From assembly GCA_024734495.1 (NCBI GenBank), contig JALMQS010000104.1:1302001-1366000 (forward strand): a stretch of DNA of 64,000 nt, given 5' to 3'. The DNA comes from Forficula auricularia. Taxonomy: Eukaryota > Arthropoda > Insecta > Dermaptera > Forficulidae. Shown piece by piece: positions 8,838 through 18,650 of this stretch; position 1 is the stretch's first letter; each line of letters starts with the position of its first letter. The translations under genes and the position numbers were made by a program. The notes below the pieces were generated by a model. That model had not been told where the DNA came from and ran no database searches. It was given only the letters and a program-made list of their open reading frames with translations.

Positions 8838-9446
8838 TATGAATAAAAAGATAGTGTAAATTATCTTCTTCTTTTTTTGGACTGCCTCATCAATATCCAC
8901 TTAATTATAATTTTAAATTTTAACACCCCTCCCCCCTGAACTTTGGGTCGATATGCACCAAAATATAATCAGCTCTTAATCTCAATATACCAAAACTACG
9001 TGTGAAATTCGGTTGGTATGATTCAGCAGCAGTTGTCTTCTAATGAAAACAAAAAATTAATGCTGTCGGCAAATGCTCTTTATTTGCCATAAATTTAGAC
9101 ATATTGAACATATCAAAACAATACTATACAAACACTTTTTCAATTTATCACTTATGCCCGTTTGACACTTGTTGAAGGCGCAACAAAATGTCATTTATGT
9201 CAAATATTTATGCTACACACTGAATTGGTACGTCATCTGTTTCTCAAATCTTCATTTCATACCTGTACACCTAGTATATATACAAAAATCAATCAATCAA
9301 TTATTTCAATATATTTAATAGTAAATGTAAGCTTGTAAGTTTATATAAAACAATAATCGTTTATGTGACTGCTTACTATAACAACAAAATGTTCTATATC
9401 CAATCGAGTAATTGAACTCATGAGAAATAACAGGTAAAAATTTATA

Positions 9447-9562
9447 ATTAAAAAGAGTGAAGGTCAAACCTTCGACACTATAGTCTCAAACAAATAAATT
9501 ATATACATATATTTATAATGTGTTTATTTATATCAAGCAGAAGCCAACTTCATTAATTTCTA
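9447..9562 (+). repeat. Family 5 hammerhead repeat with tail
   Basis: GAAGG (9459-9463) and CCTTC (9469-9473) form stem II, followed by GACA (GAAA with one change) and the palindrome ACTATAGT (9477-9484) then C. The upstream CTGATGA has been lost. The repeat runs on through AAACAAATAAATTATATAC to the shared tail TATCAAGCAGAAGCCAACTT. This copy links the ribozyme to the family 5 tail found elsewhere. Confidence 0.7.
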
Positions 9563-10029
9563 ATATCTAACATCTGATTCCAAATTCAAAATATTCATTA
9601 AAAAACTCATTAAAATGAATAGTTTAAGCCTTAACAATCTAAAGATTTTAAATATTCTTGTAAATATTTTTCATTTACTTAAATAATAATTTTTTTCTCT
9701 TTAAATTAAATTTTCTTCCTCACTTCACTTGAATGAACATAATGTTCATAAAAAAAAAACAAATTGATAGAAAGAGAAAATTCTTTTTTTTAATCTCAAT
9801 AGTTAATTGTAAATGTTTTATTTTTACGATTTGCAAACGATTAAACTTGACTTTTCGTAGTGGGGTAGTGAAGATCTGCATAAAGTTCACCCTCTTAACC
9901 AAATGGTGCCTAAATAAGAGAGAGAGCGAAAGTGAAACCCTTCCAGGACATAAAAATACTTTAAGACGAAAAGGGGGAAAAAATGTAATATTTACTGGGC
10001 GTTTCTTCGTATTTTTCGCCTTAGCTTGT
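9563..10029. other. AT-rich spacer, no recognised gene
   Basis: Open frames on both strands (9733-10035 plus, 9720-9902 minus) are lysine/phenylalanine-rich chance frames. No repeat partner was seen. Confidence 0.45.
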
Positions 10030-10275
10030 GATTAAGGGCGAATTCCAGGAGGGGTCGCTAGGCTTCATAACTTGGGCCATAAATCAAGATGGCCGGCTGC
10101 AATTAGGCTGAGGAGATCCTGCTCCCCACGCGGTGGTCTTTCTAATTATTAATATTGCTAGCTATCAGGATTATTTATGGGCGCGAGTCACTCACTCAGC
10201 CCCTTTGCAAAGTGGCTTATTGTCATAATAAAAGGACTATTCAAGTCGTTCGGATGGAATTTTAAATGCTATTAG
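10030..10275. promoter_or_regulatory. Candidate regulatory block rich in homeodomain-type sites
   Basis: A single-copy block, GC-richer than its flanks. Visible motifs are GGCCATAAATCA (10077-10088; HOX/Abd-B-like CCATAAA), AAGATGGCC (10088-10096; resembles the PHO/YY1 core), TAATTATTAAT (10143-10153), TTTATGG (10174-10180) and CATAATAAAAGG. No open frame or splice sites make it exon-like. Such clustering of developmental sites suggests an enhancer or Polycomb-type element, but this is inference only. Confidence 0.35.
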
Positions 10276-10901
10276 GGGGTAACTGGGTGGTGAGCGGAAT
10301 ATAGAAATTACTTCTTCCTAGCATTTTGAGATAAATAATACTGAGCTTCAGCTTTTTACTGGATATTCCATATACTAAATATAGCCTTTGTGTTTCTAGA
10401 GTATCGAAACACATTATATTCCCTATTAGGCCTTCCTAATACAGTCCACTAGGAAGCGGATGCATGCAACACGACTAGAATCGGGAAGGCTGTAAAATTA
10501 GCAACAAATCCGAGGTTCATTCACCCTAGAACGAAGAAGTTAAATCCCAATAGTACGATAATCTAAGAACCTTGGTTTTTGGATGTTTCGAATACGAACA
10601 TGGTGTAAAATTTTGGTCATTTTCAGGCTCAAATACCGTTTAACATTGATTTTTTGACTTCTACAAGCGATGAATTAAAAAAAAATTTCCTTACAAATAC
10701 AATCTTATACCTACTACCTAATGAAGGTTTTACAATGATATCCCATATCTCTGTAATAAAAGATATTTATTCTTTTTACCACGAAAAATTCCATTTTTGC
10801 TGAAATAGTCTTTCGATTAAAATTTTAATACGATTTTTGATTTTGAGTAAAATAAATCCATATTGTTGAACTTGTAAATTTATGGTAAATTTATGGTAAT
10901 G
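10276..10901. other. Spacer, nothing recognised
   Basis: No repeat partner, reading frame or regulatory cluster was identified. Confidence 0.4.
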
Positions 10902-11057
10902 ATGTCTATAATGATAACATTTAGGGAAAGGGGTGTTGGTTTATAGTGAAACATATGAAACACAGGAGTTTTTTCGAAAAGTTTATAGTGGTGTTTCACA
11001 AGTAAAAATAAAAATTAAAAAAAAATTTAATTATATTTTTGGAGTTTTATTTTAAAT

Positions 11058-11098
11058 ACTCTATACATATTTCGGGTTTTTAGCCCATCATCAGGAGT
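11058..11098 (-). ncRNA. Hammerhead ribozyme C-minus, near-intact
   Basis: On the minus strand: ACTC (stem I), core CTGATGA (11094-11088), stem II GGG/CCC with loop CTAAAAA, GAAA (11073-11070), ATATGTAT as a short stem III, cleavage base A11062, then GAGT completing a 4-bp stem I. All core nucleotides are conserved; stems II and III are short. Confidence 0.75.
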
Positions 11099-11109
11099 TT
11101 GAGTTTACA

Positions 11110-11141
11110 AAAGACTGAAGAAAAATTTTCTTCAGTCTTTT
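11110..11141. repeat. Perfect 32-bp palindrome at the centre of insert C
   Basis: AAAGACTGAAGAAAAT followed by its exact inverse, ATTTTCTTCAGTCTTT. The arms contain CTGAAGA, the hammerhead 5' core, in both orientations. This may be the collapsed remnant of a second ribozyme and a head-to-head junction. Confidence 0.75.
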
Positions 11142-11331
11142 TAAAATAAAACTCCAAAAATATAATTAAAAAAATATATTTAATTTTTTAAAATTTTTTA
11201 TTTTTACTTGTGAAACACGACTATAACCTTTTTTAAAAACTCTGTATGTGTATGTCTATAATGAATGAATTGAAAGAATGAATGGAGAAAGAGATGTGAA
11301 ATATTTTTCTTATCATACTAAGGTGTCGCAA

Positions 11332-11529
11332 GGGAGTCGGGTTGGCCGAGCTAGCTAACGCGCTGGCCCCGCTTCGGCATCGATGATGACGATGTTGGAG
11401 CGGAAGGCCGGGGTCCGATCCTGGCTAGCATATAAAATTTCTACCTGCTAAAACTCGGCTCCCTCACTAACCCTACTGTCTAAATGGACTTTGTTCCCGG
11501 TGACAATAAATAAAACAAAAAAAAAAAAT
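11332..11529 (+). mobile_element. tRNA-derived SINE with 9-bp duplication
   Basis: Direct repeats GTGTCGCAA at 11323-11331 and 11530-11538 flank the element. The head is tRNA-like, with an A box (TTGGCCGAGCTAGC, 11342-11355) and a B box (GGGTCCGATCC, 11411-11421), spaced further apart than in a tRNA because of an internal insertion. The end is poly-A. Its tail CTAAATGG..TTGTTCCCGG..CAATAAA matches the end of the LINE-type insert at 21498-22033, so it probably uses that LINE's machinery. RNA polymerase III transcription would start from its internal boxes. Confidence 0.85.
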
Positions 11530-11539
11530 GTGTCGCAAA

Positions 11540-12029
11540 ATCTCTGATATTATTAAGTTCTGGATAACTCCTAAAATACCAATAAATATTTAATTTACAA
11601 AATACTTGTAAATTTCAAGCTCGAATCTTTTTTTCTACGAGCAACAATGCTCTGACCTGCATTACCTATGGCGACACTAAAATAGAATTTCGTTTCAAAA
11701 CCTCTAAAATACATTAAACATCTGTACCTGGTGGGAAAATATTTATTACTATTTCATGGCCAAATCAAAAACAAATAAATCCAAAGTAAGTATGACTTTA
11801 TATTTTTATCCTTATCAGTGTGTCACTTCCAGAAACTGAAAAATTCTATCCATCTTTCATCATTCTCAAATACTAGAAGTTTCTATATTTTAATATCCTG
11901 GTTTACAAAAACTTTGAATGGTCTTAAAGTTCTATCACTCTTTATATTCTTTTAGGATGCAAAAGTCAATTTTGCATCCATATCATAAAAAAAGTTTCAA
12001 AAATATTTTTCGACGCTAGGGATAGACCA
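11540..12029. other. Spacer, nothing recognised
   Basis: AT-rich sequence without repeat partner or exon-like features. Confidence 0.4.
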
Positions 12030-12330
12030 ACATAAACTTTTGTGTTCTGGCTGCTGTCGTTGATGTTGTTGTGGATGAGAGAGGTTTTTGCACTGTTTTT
12101 CGGTGGTCTGTCTGTCTGCCTGCCGCCCCGAGACGTGTTTTTGTGGGTGTCGGGTAAACTGGGCGGCCGATCGATGTCCATCAACTGGTTCTGCAGCAAC
12201 CGGTCGCCAATCAGCCGATATCACCTTCACTAAGACTCGACTGCCTCATCCTATCAGGCAGCTAAGCCAGCCCAACCACCGGACAACCCTCGTCGTCTGT
12301 TTCTGCCTTCTTTTAGACCCCTTGCTATTA
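12030..12330. other. GC-rich single-copy block, unknown function
   Basis: One of the GC-richest parts of the window, with CTGTCTGTCTGCCTGCCGCCCCG and GGGCGGCCGATCGATG. Frames are open on both strands (for example 12042-12233 plus, 12088-12363 plus, 11997-12230 minus), as GC-rich DNA tends to give. Their translations show no domain I recognise, and no splice-site arrangement favours one frame. It could be a regulatory island or a first exon; I cannot decide. Confidence 0.3.
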
Positions 12331-12564
12331 ATTTCTAAATTGCATTCGAAGTTTGCCAGCTAGGTTTTCCAAACAGTATTTAGTGGAAAAAACGTATAGT
12401 CTAAGATCTACTGACCATTTTGGAAGCTGATTTCAAAACCCAATTAACATATCCCATACTGTAGTGTGACCAGCAGACATCGAGAAAGTCAAATTCTTAC
12501 TCGCCAAATCGTGTCGTTTTTAGGGGTAATCGACCCCTGAAGATGTCAAAAAATACAGTAAAAT

Positions 12565-13690
12565 CACCTCATTGATTAATATAATTCCTAAACTGTTTAC
12601 CCTACGGCCATTTCCATTAGTAGTAAAATTGTAGAAGATGTAATTTTTGACATTTTTGTTTAAAAAAATTGAAAATAACCATCCAAAATGGGGGGGGGGA
12701 TGAAATGAAAATTCTAGCCCTTTCGACCAAACTCAAACCAATTTTGTATACATTTTCTGGGAACAACAGAACCATGCAAAAATTAACCACCCAAAAGTAA
12801 AAAAAAATTATCATAACACTAACATTTACAAAAAGTGTACTTATTCTTAAAACAATTTAAATTTTTCCCTTACATTTCTAAATTACATTCAAAATTTTAA
12901 TACCTGTTGTTATTCTAAATATTTTTCCGCAATAATTTGTACTGAAACTTGCAGCATTATAATAGAAACTTTTGTGTCAAATTTTAGGTAATTTATTAGA
13001 ATCATTCGAAAGCGGTGCATTTAATAATTCGGATTTTATCTTATTTTGTGATTTTTTTTCAACCTACAAGGAAAGGCCAAAACCAATTTTCAAATTTCTT
13101 TCATTTAAAAGTTGAACATTTTGAAATGAGGACGAACTTATTACGACCTTTCATTTTTAATTAGTCATGGACATCAAAATTTAAGATCAAACACAGATAG
13201 ACGGGCAAAAATATAATCTTGCTTGAACATATATCCTCCCTCACAAGTTTCAGATACTATGGAATTCAAATATTTTGGTCCCGAAAATTACAGTCTACGA
13301 TTTTTCATTCTTACCTTATTCTGGATATCAAAAACCAGACAGATAAACTGGATATCAAAAACCAGCCAGATAAACAGACTCACTGAATATAATTTCTCTC
13401 TAAGCTTAAGACATTAGAAAAAAATACAAAAATATCATTTTTGACCTCCCCTATTTTGGGTGGTTAGTTTTTGTATTTCTATACTTCTGGGGGCCCACAG
13501 AATATCTATACAAAATTTGGTTGAATTTGGTCCAAAGGTCTAGAATCTTATTTTTGACCTTCCGCCTCATTTTGGTGTTTATTTTCAAAAAAATTTTAAA
13601 CGAAAATGCCAAAAATTACATCCCCTACAACTTTGCTTCTAATGGAATTTGACGTAGAATGTACGGTTTAGTGGTTATTCGATTTGAATT
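12565..13690. mobile_element. Large inverted-repeat element
   Basis: The left part (about 12575-12830: CCATTAGTAGTAAAATTGTAG, GATGTAATTTTTGACATTTT, C/G tract) is the inverse of the right part (about 13440-13690: GGCATTTTCGTTT, CTACAACTTTGCTTCTAATGG). The arm text CTAGAATC..TTTTTGACC..CATTTTGG.GTTTATTTTC also appears in the MITEs at 44972-45372 and 53642-54025. Non-autonomous; ends not resolved. Confidence 0.65.
13322..13377. repeat. 27-bp direct duplication
   Basis: Two adjacent copies of a 27-bp unit beginning GGATATCAAAAACCAG, differing by one base (GACAGATAAA versus GCCAGATAAA). Confidence 0.85.
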
Positions 13691-13699
13691 CGTCACATA

Positions 13700-13868
13700 T
13701 AATCTAAATGAACATTGACGACGGTTTTCACTGAGTCGTTTTACCAAGACGCGTTTTATCTAGTTATATCCTGTTTTCACTGAAATTCATTTTTGACATC
13801 AGTAAATTCTAGTTGCCACAAAGGTATTCAGTGAAACGGGTTTTAACTAGTTAGAAAATCGGTTTTTA
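13700..13868. repeat. Fragment of the CAGTAAAAACCC MITE family
   Basis: CTAGTTGCCACAAAGGTATTC, AGTGAAACGGGTTTTAACTAG and an ATCGGTTTTT end match 45290-45365 and 53930-54010. Earlier bases (13720-13790) hold diverged repeats of GTTTTCACTGA. Confidence 0.6.
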
Positions 13869-13874
13869 GATATA

Positions 13875-14470
13875 TAATTAATAAATTGACACGTTCTGAT
13901 GTGGCCATCTAATTGACTTTACCATAAACTTCTGGTTGAGTTTGTTACAAGGGCCTAGATTTTTATTTTTGCCCCCCCCCTTCCTAATTTTGGCGCCAGA
14001 AAAAAAAATATTTTCGTTATTATAGGTTCATTTATAGTAGGTATATTTCATTTATCTTGTTTTTTTTTATTTTGAAAATATTATAATTTGAAATTTTAAC
14101 CCTCCCCCTCCCCTTAATTTTGGGTCGATATTCACCAAAATCTAAAGAGCTCTTAATCTTAATGCACCAAAACTACCTGTGAAATTTGGTTTTGATATTC
14201 ACACTAGTTTTTGATCTAGCTCGTCCACAATAATTTGGTAACGCACAGAATAACAGACTACAGACATTTTGACAAAACAATTATTATCTCAAAAAATATA
14301 ATTTTTTCTATGTTAATTTATTAGAGCTTTTTTGTAGACCGAAATACCATGGTTTCGTCCAATTTTTTAAATCAAAATAATTTAAGCCGTTTTTTATATA
14401 TTTCGAAAAAAAAACACTTTTTTCATGCACTATTACAATACTATACACTGTATGGTAAAGTAAAAATATG
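13875..14470. mobile_element. Element X, continuous copy
   Basis: Begins GACACGTTCTGATGTGGCCATC with TTGACTTTACCATAAACT and ends in the inverse, ATGGTAAAGTAAAAATATGAC (14453-14473). The interior includes a C tract (13972), GGGTCGATATTCACCAAAAT and the inverse of a GTCTGTTAGTCTG-like stretch. It aligns in inverse orientation with 23325-24045 and is the uninterrupted counterpart of the copy split at 7968-9050. No coding capacity. Confidence 0.75.
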
Positions 14471-14474
14471 ACAA

Positions 14475-15170
14475 GATCAATTTCAGTTAGAACGCATGTT
14501 GTTTTCTTCTTAAATACAATTTGATCTTTTCAGTTTTTCTTTTTGTTTTCATATTCTTTCGGTGTTAATGTTCAACAGGGAAACAACAACAACAACAAAT
14601 GAAGGGAAATTAATAAACGGCTGATGGTTGTTGACTTCGTGACGACGCATTCGATTATCTCTACTTTTTTGATCCTACTAACAACGTACAAAATTTGTTG
14701 ATTGCCAACGAAAGAGAGAGAGATTAGAAGGCGGAGTGAAGATGAACACAAAAAATCTGTTCAACTCATTAGAACCTGTGGAGTGTGAGGATTTGTAAAT
14801 ATATGGATATAGATATGGATATTAATGGGCGAGAATTTACCCCCACGGACTTGGCGCTTTGATAATTAACAAATTTATCATTCTAAAAGAAGTTTACACC
14901 TTCATTTATTTAGATTCGAAAAAATACACATATCGTTTGTTACAAAGCAGCATCCTCAAAATTAAAACGTATTGAACGTATTCAAAACAAAACACTGGAA
15001 ATAATCGCCGGCTCTCCTATAAGAATAAATAACTCTTAAGATTGAATAATTAACAAATCATTTTAAAAATATTGCCAAGAAATTTCAAATTTTTTTCAAA
15101 AAACATCTAAATTCCCTTTTTAAAAAAGAAAAGAAAAGAAAATACAATAAAAATTAAAAATGTCAATACC
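14475..15170. other. Spacer with a GC-richer patch (14560-14850)
   Basis: Holds a CAACAACAACAA stretch, GGTTGTTGACTTCGTGACGACG and GAAAGAGAGAGAGATTAG. No repeat partner or exon-like pattern was recognised. Candidate single-copy non-coding DNA. Confidence 0.3.
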
Positions 15171-15176
15171 TTAGTC

Positions 15177-15340
15177 CAGGGGCGTAGCCACGGGGGGGGG
15201 GGGGTCAGAACCCTCATGGGCTCATGGGATGAGTAACGGCAATGACAAACCGTTTCTTATGGCAAAATAACCGTAATTAAATATATTTCATATTTTTAAT
15301 CAATAATTATTTTCTTTTTTAATTTCTTGAAGTACCTTTT
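15177..15340 (+). mobile_element. Repeat with CAGGGGCGTAGCCACGG end, copy 1
   Basis: Begins CAGGGGCGTAGCCACGG followed by a 12-base G tract, then ATGGGATGAGTAACGGCAATG, and ends near CTTGAAGTACCTTTTTAG. The inverse copy is at 25948-26103. CAGGGGCGTAGCCA-type ends are widespread in animal DNA transposon repeats; superfamily not assigned. Confidence 0.7.
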
Positions 15341-15389
15341 TAGTCCAGTTAAATTGTTCTCTAAAGGGCCCTTCGCAGGAAAGTTTTGG

Positions 15390-16065
15390 GGTAGTTTTGA
15401 TTACTTGATCCTATATGTTTTTCTGATGTGCTGAATCTGAGATTTCCTAACAAAATTTCGTGACGGAACATTGTCAAAAATGCAAAAAAAAGCTAAAAAT
15501 CTCATTTTTGGCGGTTTTTTGCTTATAACTGAAAAACTATCAACTTTTCGTAAATAACCTTCCTTATCAAAATGCAAGTTCATAAAATTTCCTACAAATT
15601 TCATCATTTAGTTTTTTTCCCTTGGCTGGCCAACCGTTCGGACTCAAGCGCTAGTTGAAAATTGCCGTATTTTTTCAGTTTCAACAAATCTCAAAAACTC
15701 GCACTTTTTTCGATTTTTTCCCATTTCGACCATGAAGGAGCACGTTTTAGACAAAAACCACTCTATACATTTTTAAACTAGATTAAAACACAGTTTCATA
15801 TTAATTGGATAAGGGTTAACCGGTGCCGCAATGAGGATGAAGTTTTGAAAAACTGCAAATTTTTGCAAAAAATCGCAGTTTTCTCTTCATAAAATGAAAA
15901 CTACTCATCCTAGAAACTTGATTCCTATCTCATTCTCTAGGAAATTTTGTTGAATTGATCGTTTGTTTGAACCAATTTTTTGTTAAAACTCTTAAATTTA
16001 TAAATATTTAGCATTTTCCATGACGAAATTTTGTTAGCAAACCTCAGATTGGAATTGATCGGTAT
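15390..16065. repeat. Dispersed repeat U (interior copy)
   Basis: 15690-15790 matches the end of the window (63885-63990): CTCGCACTTTTTTCGATTTT, then CATGAAGGAGCACGTTTTAGA. The family has many alternating poly-A/poly-T phrases (GCAAATTTTTGCAAAAAATCGCAG). No frame of interest; class unknown. Confidence 0.55.
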
Positions 16066-16130
16066 ATTCAAAAAAATTCAGTCGAATAGAGAACCTCCTC
16101 CTTTTTTGAAGTCGGTTAATGAATTAAAAG
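16066..16130 (+). repeat. Short dispersed repeat ACCTCCTCCTTTTTTGAAGTCGG
   Basis: GAACCTCCTCCTTTTTTGAAG and TCGGTTAA recur at 49430-49462 and, inverted, at 27012-27055. The GAAGTCGGTT end is also the terminal motif of the palindromic MITE Z (16231-16800, 48640-49060), so it may be a solo end of that or a related family. Confidence 0.65.
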
Positions 16131-16230
16131 TTGTCTTCTGCAACTCCTTTGGGAAGCATCTACCCAGCTAGCAGAAGACCCAAATAGGCATACATTTTTT
16201 ATATTAATGTAAATAAATTTTGTGTTTATG

Positions 16231-16800
16231 TGACATCATAATAAAAATAATAAAAAATAATTTTTAAGAAAAAATATTGGGGGGTCAGATAGGCTAGGCG
16301 GTAGCGTGACAGCGAGCTAACCAGGGGACCCGGGTTCGAATCCGACTCGAGGCAACCAGCTAAAATCTGACCCCAGGGGTAGAGACAAATTTTCAAAAAA
16401 ATGTAACTAGTATCGTAATTAGGCTTATGGCTAGAAAGACCGAAAAGCCAAAAAAAAAAAAAAAAAAAAATACAACCGACTTCTAAAAAATTAAATACAA
16501 CAAATAAAATAAACTAAAAGGTATAAAATAATTATTAACTTATTTAGTTACAACTAAACTACGAAATATTAACATGAAATTACTTTTTGTACTCGATGCC
16601 AATGCGATTCATAAAAGGTATATGTTTGGCACCGACTTAAAAAAGTAATTTCATGTTAATATTTCGTAGTTTAGTTGTAACTAAATAAGTTAATAATTAT
16701 TTTATACCTTTTAGTGTATTTTATTTGTTGTATTTAATCTTTTTGAAGTCGGTTTTATTTTTTCTTAAAAATTATTATTTATATATAAATTATAAAAAGT
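16231..16800. mobile_element. Palindromic MITE Z, copy 1, split by a SINE
   Basis: The arms AAAAATAAAACCGACTTC..TTAAATACAACAAATAAAAT and their inverse (to 16800) pair over most of the element, with centre at about 16610 (GGCACCGACTTAAAAAAGTAATTTC). The left arm is interrupted between GAAAAAATA (16268-16276) and the rest of the CCGACTTC end by the SINE at 16277-16470. A second copy is at 48640-49060. Confidence 0.8.
16277..16470 (+). mobile_element. tRNA-derived SINE nested in MITE Z
   Basis: tRNA-like head with A-box-like TAGGCTAGGCGGTAGCG and a canonical B box GGGTTCGAATCC (16332-16343), then CTAAAATCTGACCCC and a 20-base poly-A tail. It lies inside the left arm of MITE Z, with an A-rich duplication (AAAAAATA) at both sides. 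A decayed relative is at 58842-58925. Confidence 0.82.
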
Positions 16801-17334
16801 TGTTCCATTGACATTCGATTTTTGAAAAAAATTTTCAAAATTCAAAATATTTTTATCAAAATATCTGGTTTGGCTGTTTGTTAAGATTTAGAATCAAATG
16901 ATTAAGATCGATTGTTTCAATGAAAATTTTTTCCTATATACTTAAATTAAAAAAAAAAATTTAATTTTAAAAATATAAAATTCTAGGTAAGTAGGTTTCA
17001 CAAAAATATTTGTACTCTGTACTCAGTACTACTTTCCCCCACTACTTCTTTCCCACCCATTTATTATAAGTTAAAAATTTACCTCTAAACAATTTTCCAT
17101 TTTTGTATTCAGTTTTCTATGTGAACTTCTGAAGTTCGGCTCTTAACCCGAAATTTATATAGTCTTACCTACTCTTAAGCAATTTATTTTTTATTTGTGA
17201 AACCTACCTAGTAAATTATATTTTAAAATTTAAATTTTTTACACAGTAATGAGGCAAAATGACTATGAAAAAGAAGATGTAGAATTTATAAAATGAAGAG
17301 TTTTTAATGAAATGAAATTAAACTGCTGCTTAAG
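16801..17334. other. AT-rich spacer, nothing recognised
   Basis: AT-rich sequence with no repeat partner identified. Confidence 0.4.
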
Positions 17335-17990
17335 ATGAAAGAAGACTTGTTTTCTCCGAACTTTGCTGTTGTTGTTGTAATTGGTCCTCTTTTCACTCTC
17401 GATTCCGTTCTCCATAGCATCATCATTCCAGAAAAAAGAAGAAGAAAAAAAAACACTTGGAATGAAAATGAATGTGAGGTTGGGAACCGAAACGAAACAA
17501 CCGCGACTAAAATGATCGCCCCTCCAAGTTCATCATCAGATCCGTGTGTTGTTAGCTTGTTTTTATCTTTCCTTTAATTTACTTATTTATTTATTTTTAT
17601 CTAATTTTTTATTTCTCAATGCTCTTCTTTTATTTTATTTAATTCTCAGTGGAATTGTCAAATTTTCTTCGATTCGATTCGGGCATACAAATGTTGTCAT
17701 TTACGGTACAACGACTGAGTTTTTCGTTTCGCCGAGAGGCGATTAATTTATTAATCAAATCAATTAATCAATCCAAAAAAAATCTTTACCAAATTGGCGT
17801 GGGTGAATCAAAAATAAAATAAAATAAAATAAAGTACTAAAAGGACCTTATATGTATTTGGAAATTAATTCAATTCGAATTTGGCTCAGAGACGTTGGAA
17901 AGAAAAAGAAATTCAACGAATTCGCTGAAATGTGGTAACGCTCTGGCATAACACAAACTTCCATTTGTAGACAGTGTTGATACAAAAATA
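17335..17990. other. Single-copy sequence, no confident gene
   Basis: Two overlapping open frames (17335-17577, 80 codons; 17546-17746, 66 codons) are low-complexity (Lys/Arg-rich, then Leu/Phe-rich) with no recognised domain. GC-richer pieces lie at 17490-17550 and 17660-17740. The first frame could be a chance frame in a single-copy stretch. Confidence 0.25.
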
Positions 17991-18049
17991 CATTTTCTTT
18001 TTAAATATCTAGTTACTTAGATACACCTTATTTCTAAATAGGCTAAGTA

Positions 18050-18650
18050 GACTGCACGTAGACGCTGTTATACTCCCAGTCAACTTCTTATACTGTATAA
18101 GGCTCAAATTCGTCCCTGTCTCGAATATGGCTCTCATCAGTGGAGGGGTGCCTCCAAGCATTCTCTTGCTACACTGGATGCAATTCAGAAGCGAGCAATT
18201 AAACTATATAATAGGAGACCCGGTTCTAACCAACTCACTCGACCCGAAGAACCGTTTCTGCCCTTTCCCTGTACTACAGATACTATCACGGTGCCTGTTC
18301 AATCGAACTGAAATCAATTATCCCCCCTAATGCACTCTTTACGAGAAACACGCGGTTTTCAAACGCTCAGCACCCCTTTGCTGTCAAATTGGATAAAAGT
18401 CGAACAAGCGCTTTCGCCAACTCTTTTATCCCTATGATCTCCAGAGACTGGAACTCGCTCCCTACCACCATCTTTCCCGCGACTTATAACCTTCAACTAT
18501 TTAAGACCCGTATCCACAGATACCTTCGACCCCGGCCCAACCCATAAAATTCTTTCTTCTTCTTTTCACGATGGAGGGGCCAACCCAGGCCTTTAGGAGT
18601 TGCACATTTTTGGTGTAACTCCTTCTCTCATCATTTTCATAAAAAAAACC
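18050..18650 (+). pseudogene. LINE 3' end (Jockey/CR1-type ORF2 C-terminus), copy 1
   Basis: Translation gives the conserved C-terminal region of a non-LTR retrotransposon ORF2 protein, downstream of the reverse transcriptase: LYKAQIRPCLEYGSH, then after a frameshift at about 18230 RRTVSALSLYYRYYHG, FANSFIPMISRDWNSLP and FPATYNLQLFKTRIHRYL, ending at TAA 18545-18547. The C-terminal half is continuous; the frame is broken once between IGDP and the RRTV segment. The 3' untranslated part (GGGGCCAACCCAGGCC, TTTTTGGTGTAACTCC) follows to about 18645. A second copy is at 35042-35705 and a tail at 5570-5690. 5'-truncated, inactive. Confidence 0.9.

Larger units (their letters stand above)
8156..8903. 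mobile_element. Penelope-like head-to-head hammerhead insert B (748 bp)
   Basis: Identical 13-mers ATTATAATTTTAA at 8143-8155 and 8904-8916 flank the insert. Removing it restores the related uninterrupted sequence at about 14085-14105. Inverted arms of about 160 bp (8194-8350 and 8743-8903) each hold a complete hammerhead whose 5' end faces the centre. The first 38 bases on the left (TAAGATTGGAGTAATTTTTGG onward) have no inverted partner; the same extension appears in unit A. The 390-bp centre is AT-rich with no reverse transcriptase or endonuclease frame. Confidence 0.9.
7968..9050. mobile_element. Element X copy split by a hammerhead insert
   Basis: 7968-8155 and 8904-9040 together align with the continuous copy at about 13875-14230: GATGTGGCCATC, CTTGACTTTACCATAC, TTGGTGCCAGAAAAAATATTTTC and CTTTGGGTCGATATGCACC. 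Element X is a non-autonomous repeat with ends CTTGACTTTACCATACA and a C/G-tract-rich interior. This copy was interrupted by unit B. Confidence 0.75.
10915..11251. mobile_element. Penelope-like hammerhead insert C (337 bp)
   Basis: Identical 13-mers ATGTCTATAATGA at 10902-10914 and 11252-11264 mark a target-site duplication. The inverted arms (about 10950-11060 and 11142-11245) share TTTATAGTGGTGTTTCACAA and TATTTTTGGAGTTTTATTTTA. About 35 bases at the left (10915-10949, containing GGGGTGTTGGT) are outside the inverted repeat. A similar GGTGTTGGT extension occurs in the insert at 51489-51838. The left arm keeps a hammerhead; the right arm's has been replaced by a short hairpin (11110-11141). 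Confidence 0.88.

Noticed and set aside
12042..12363. Overlapping open frames on both strands in the GC-rich block
   Set aside because: Frames open on three of the six readings at once, as expected of GC-rich DNA; no domain or splice pattern singles one out.
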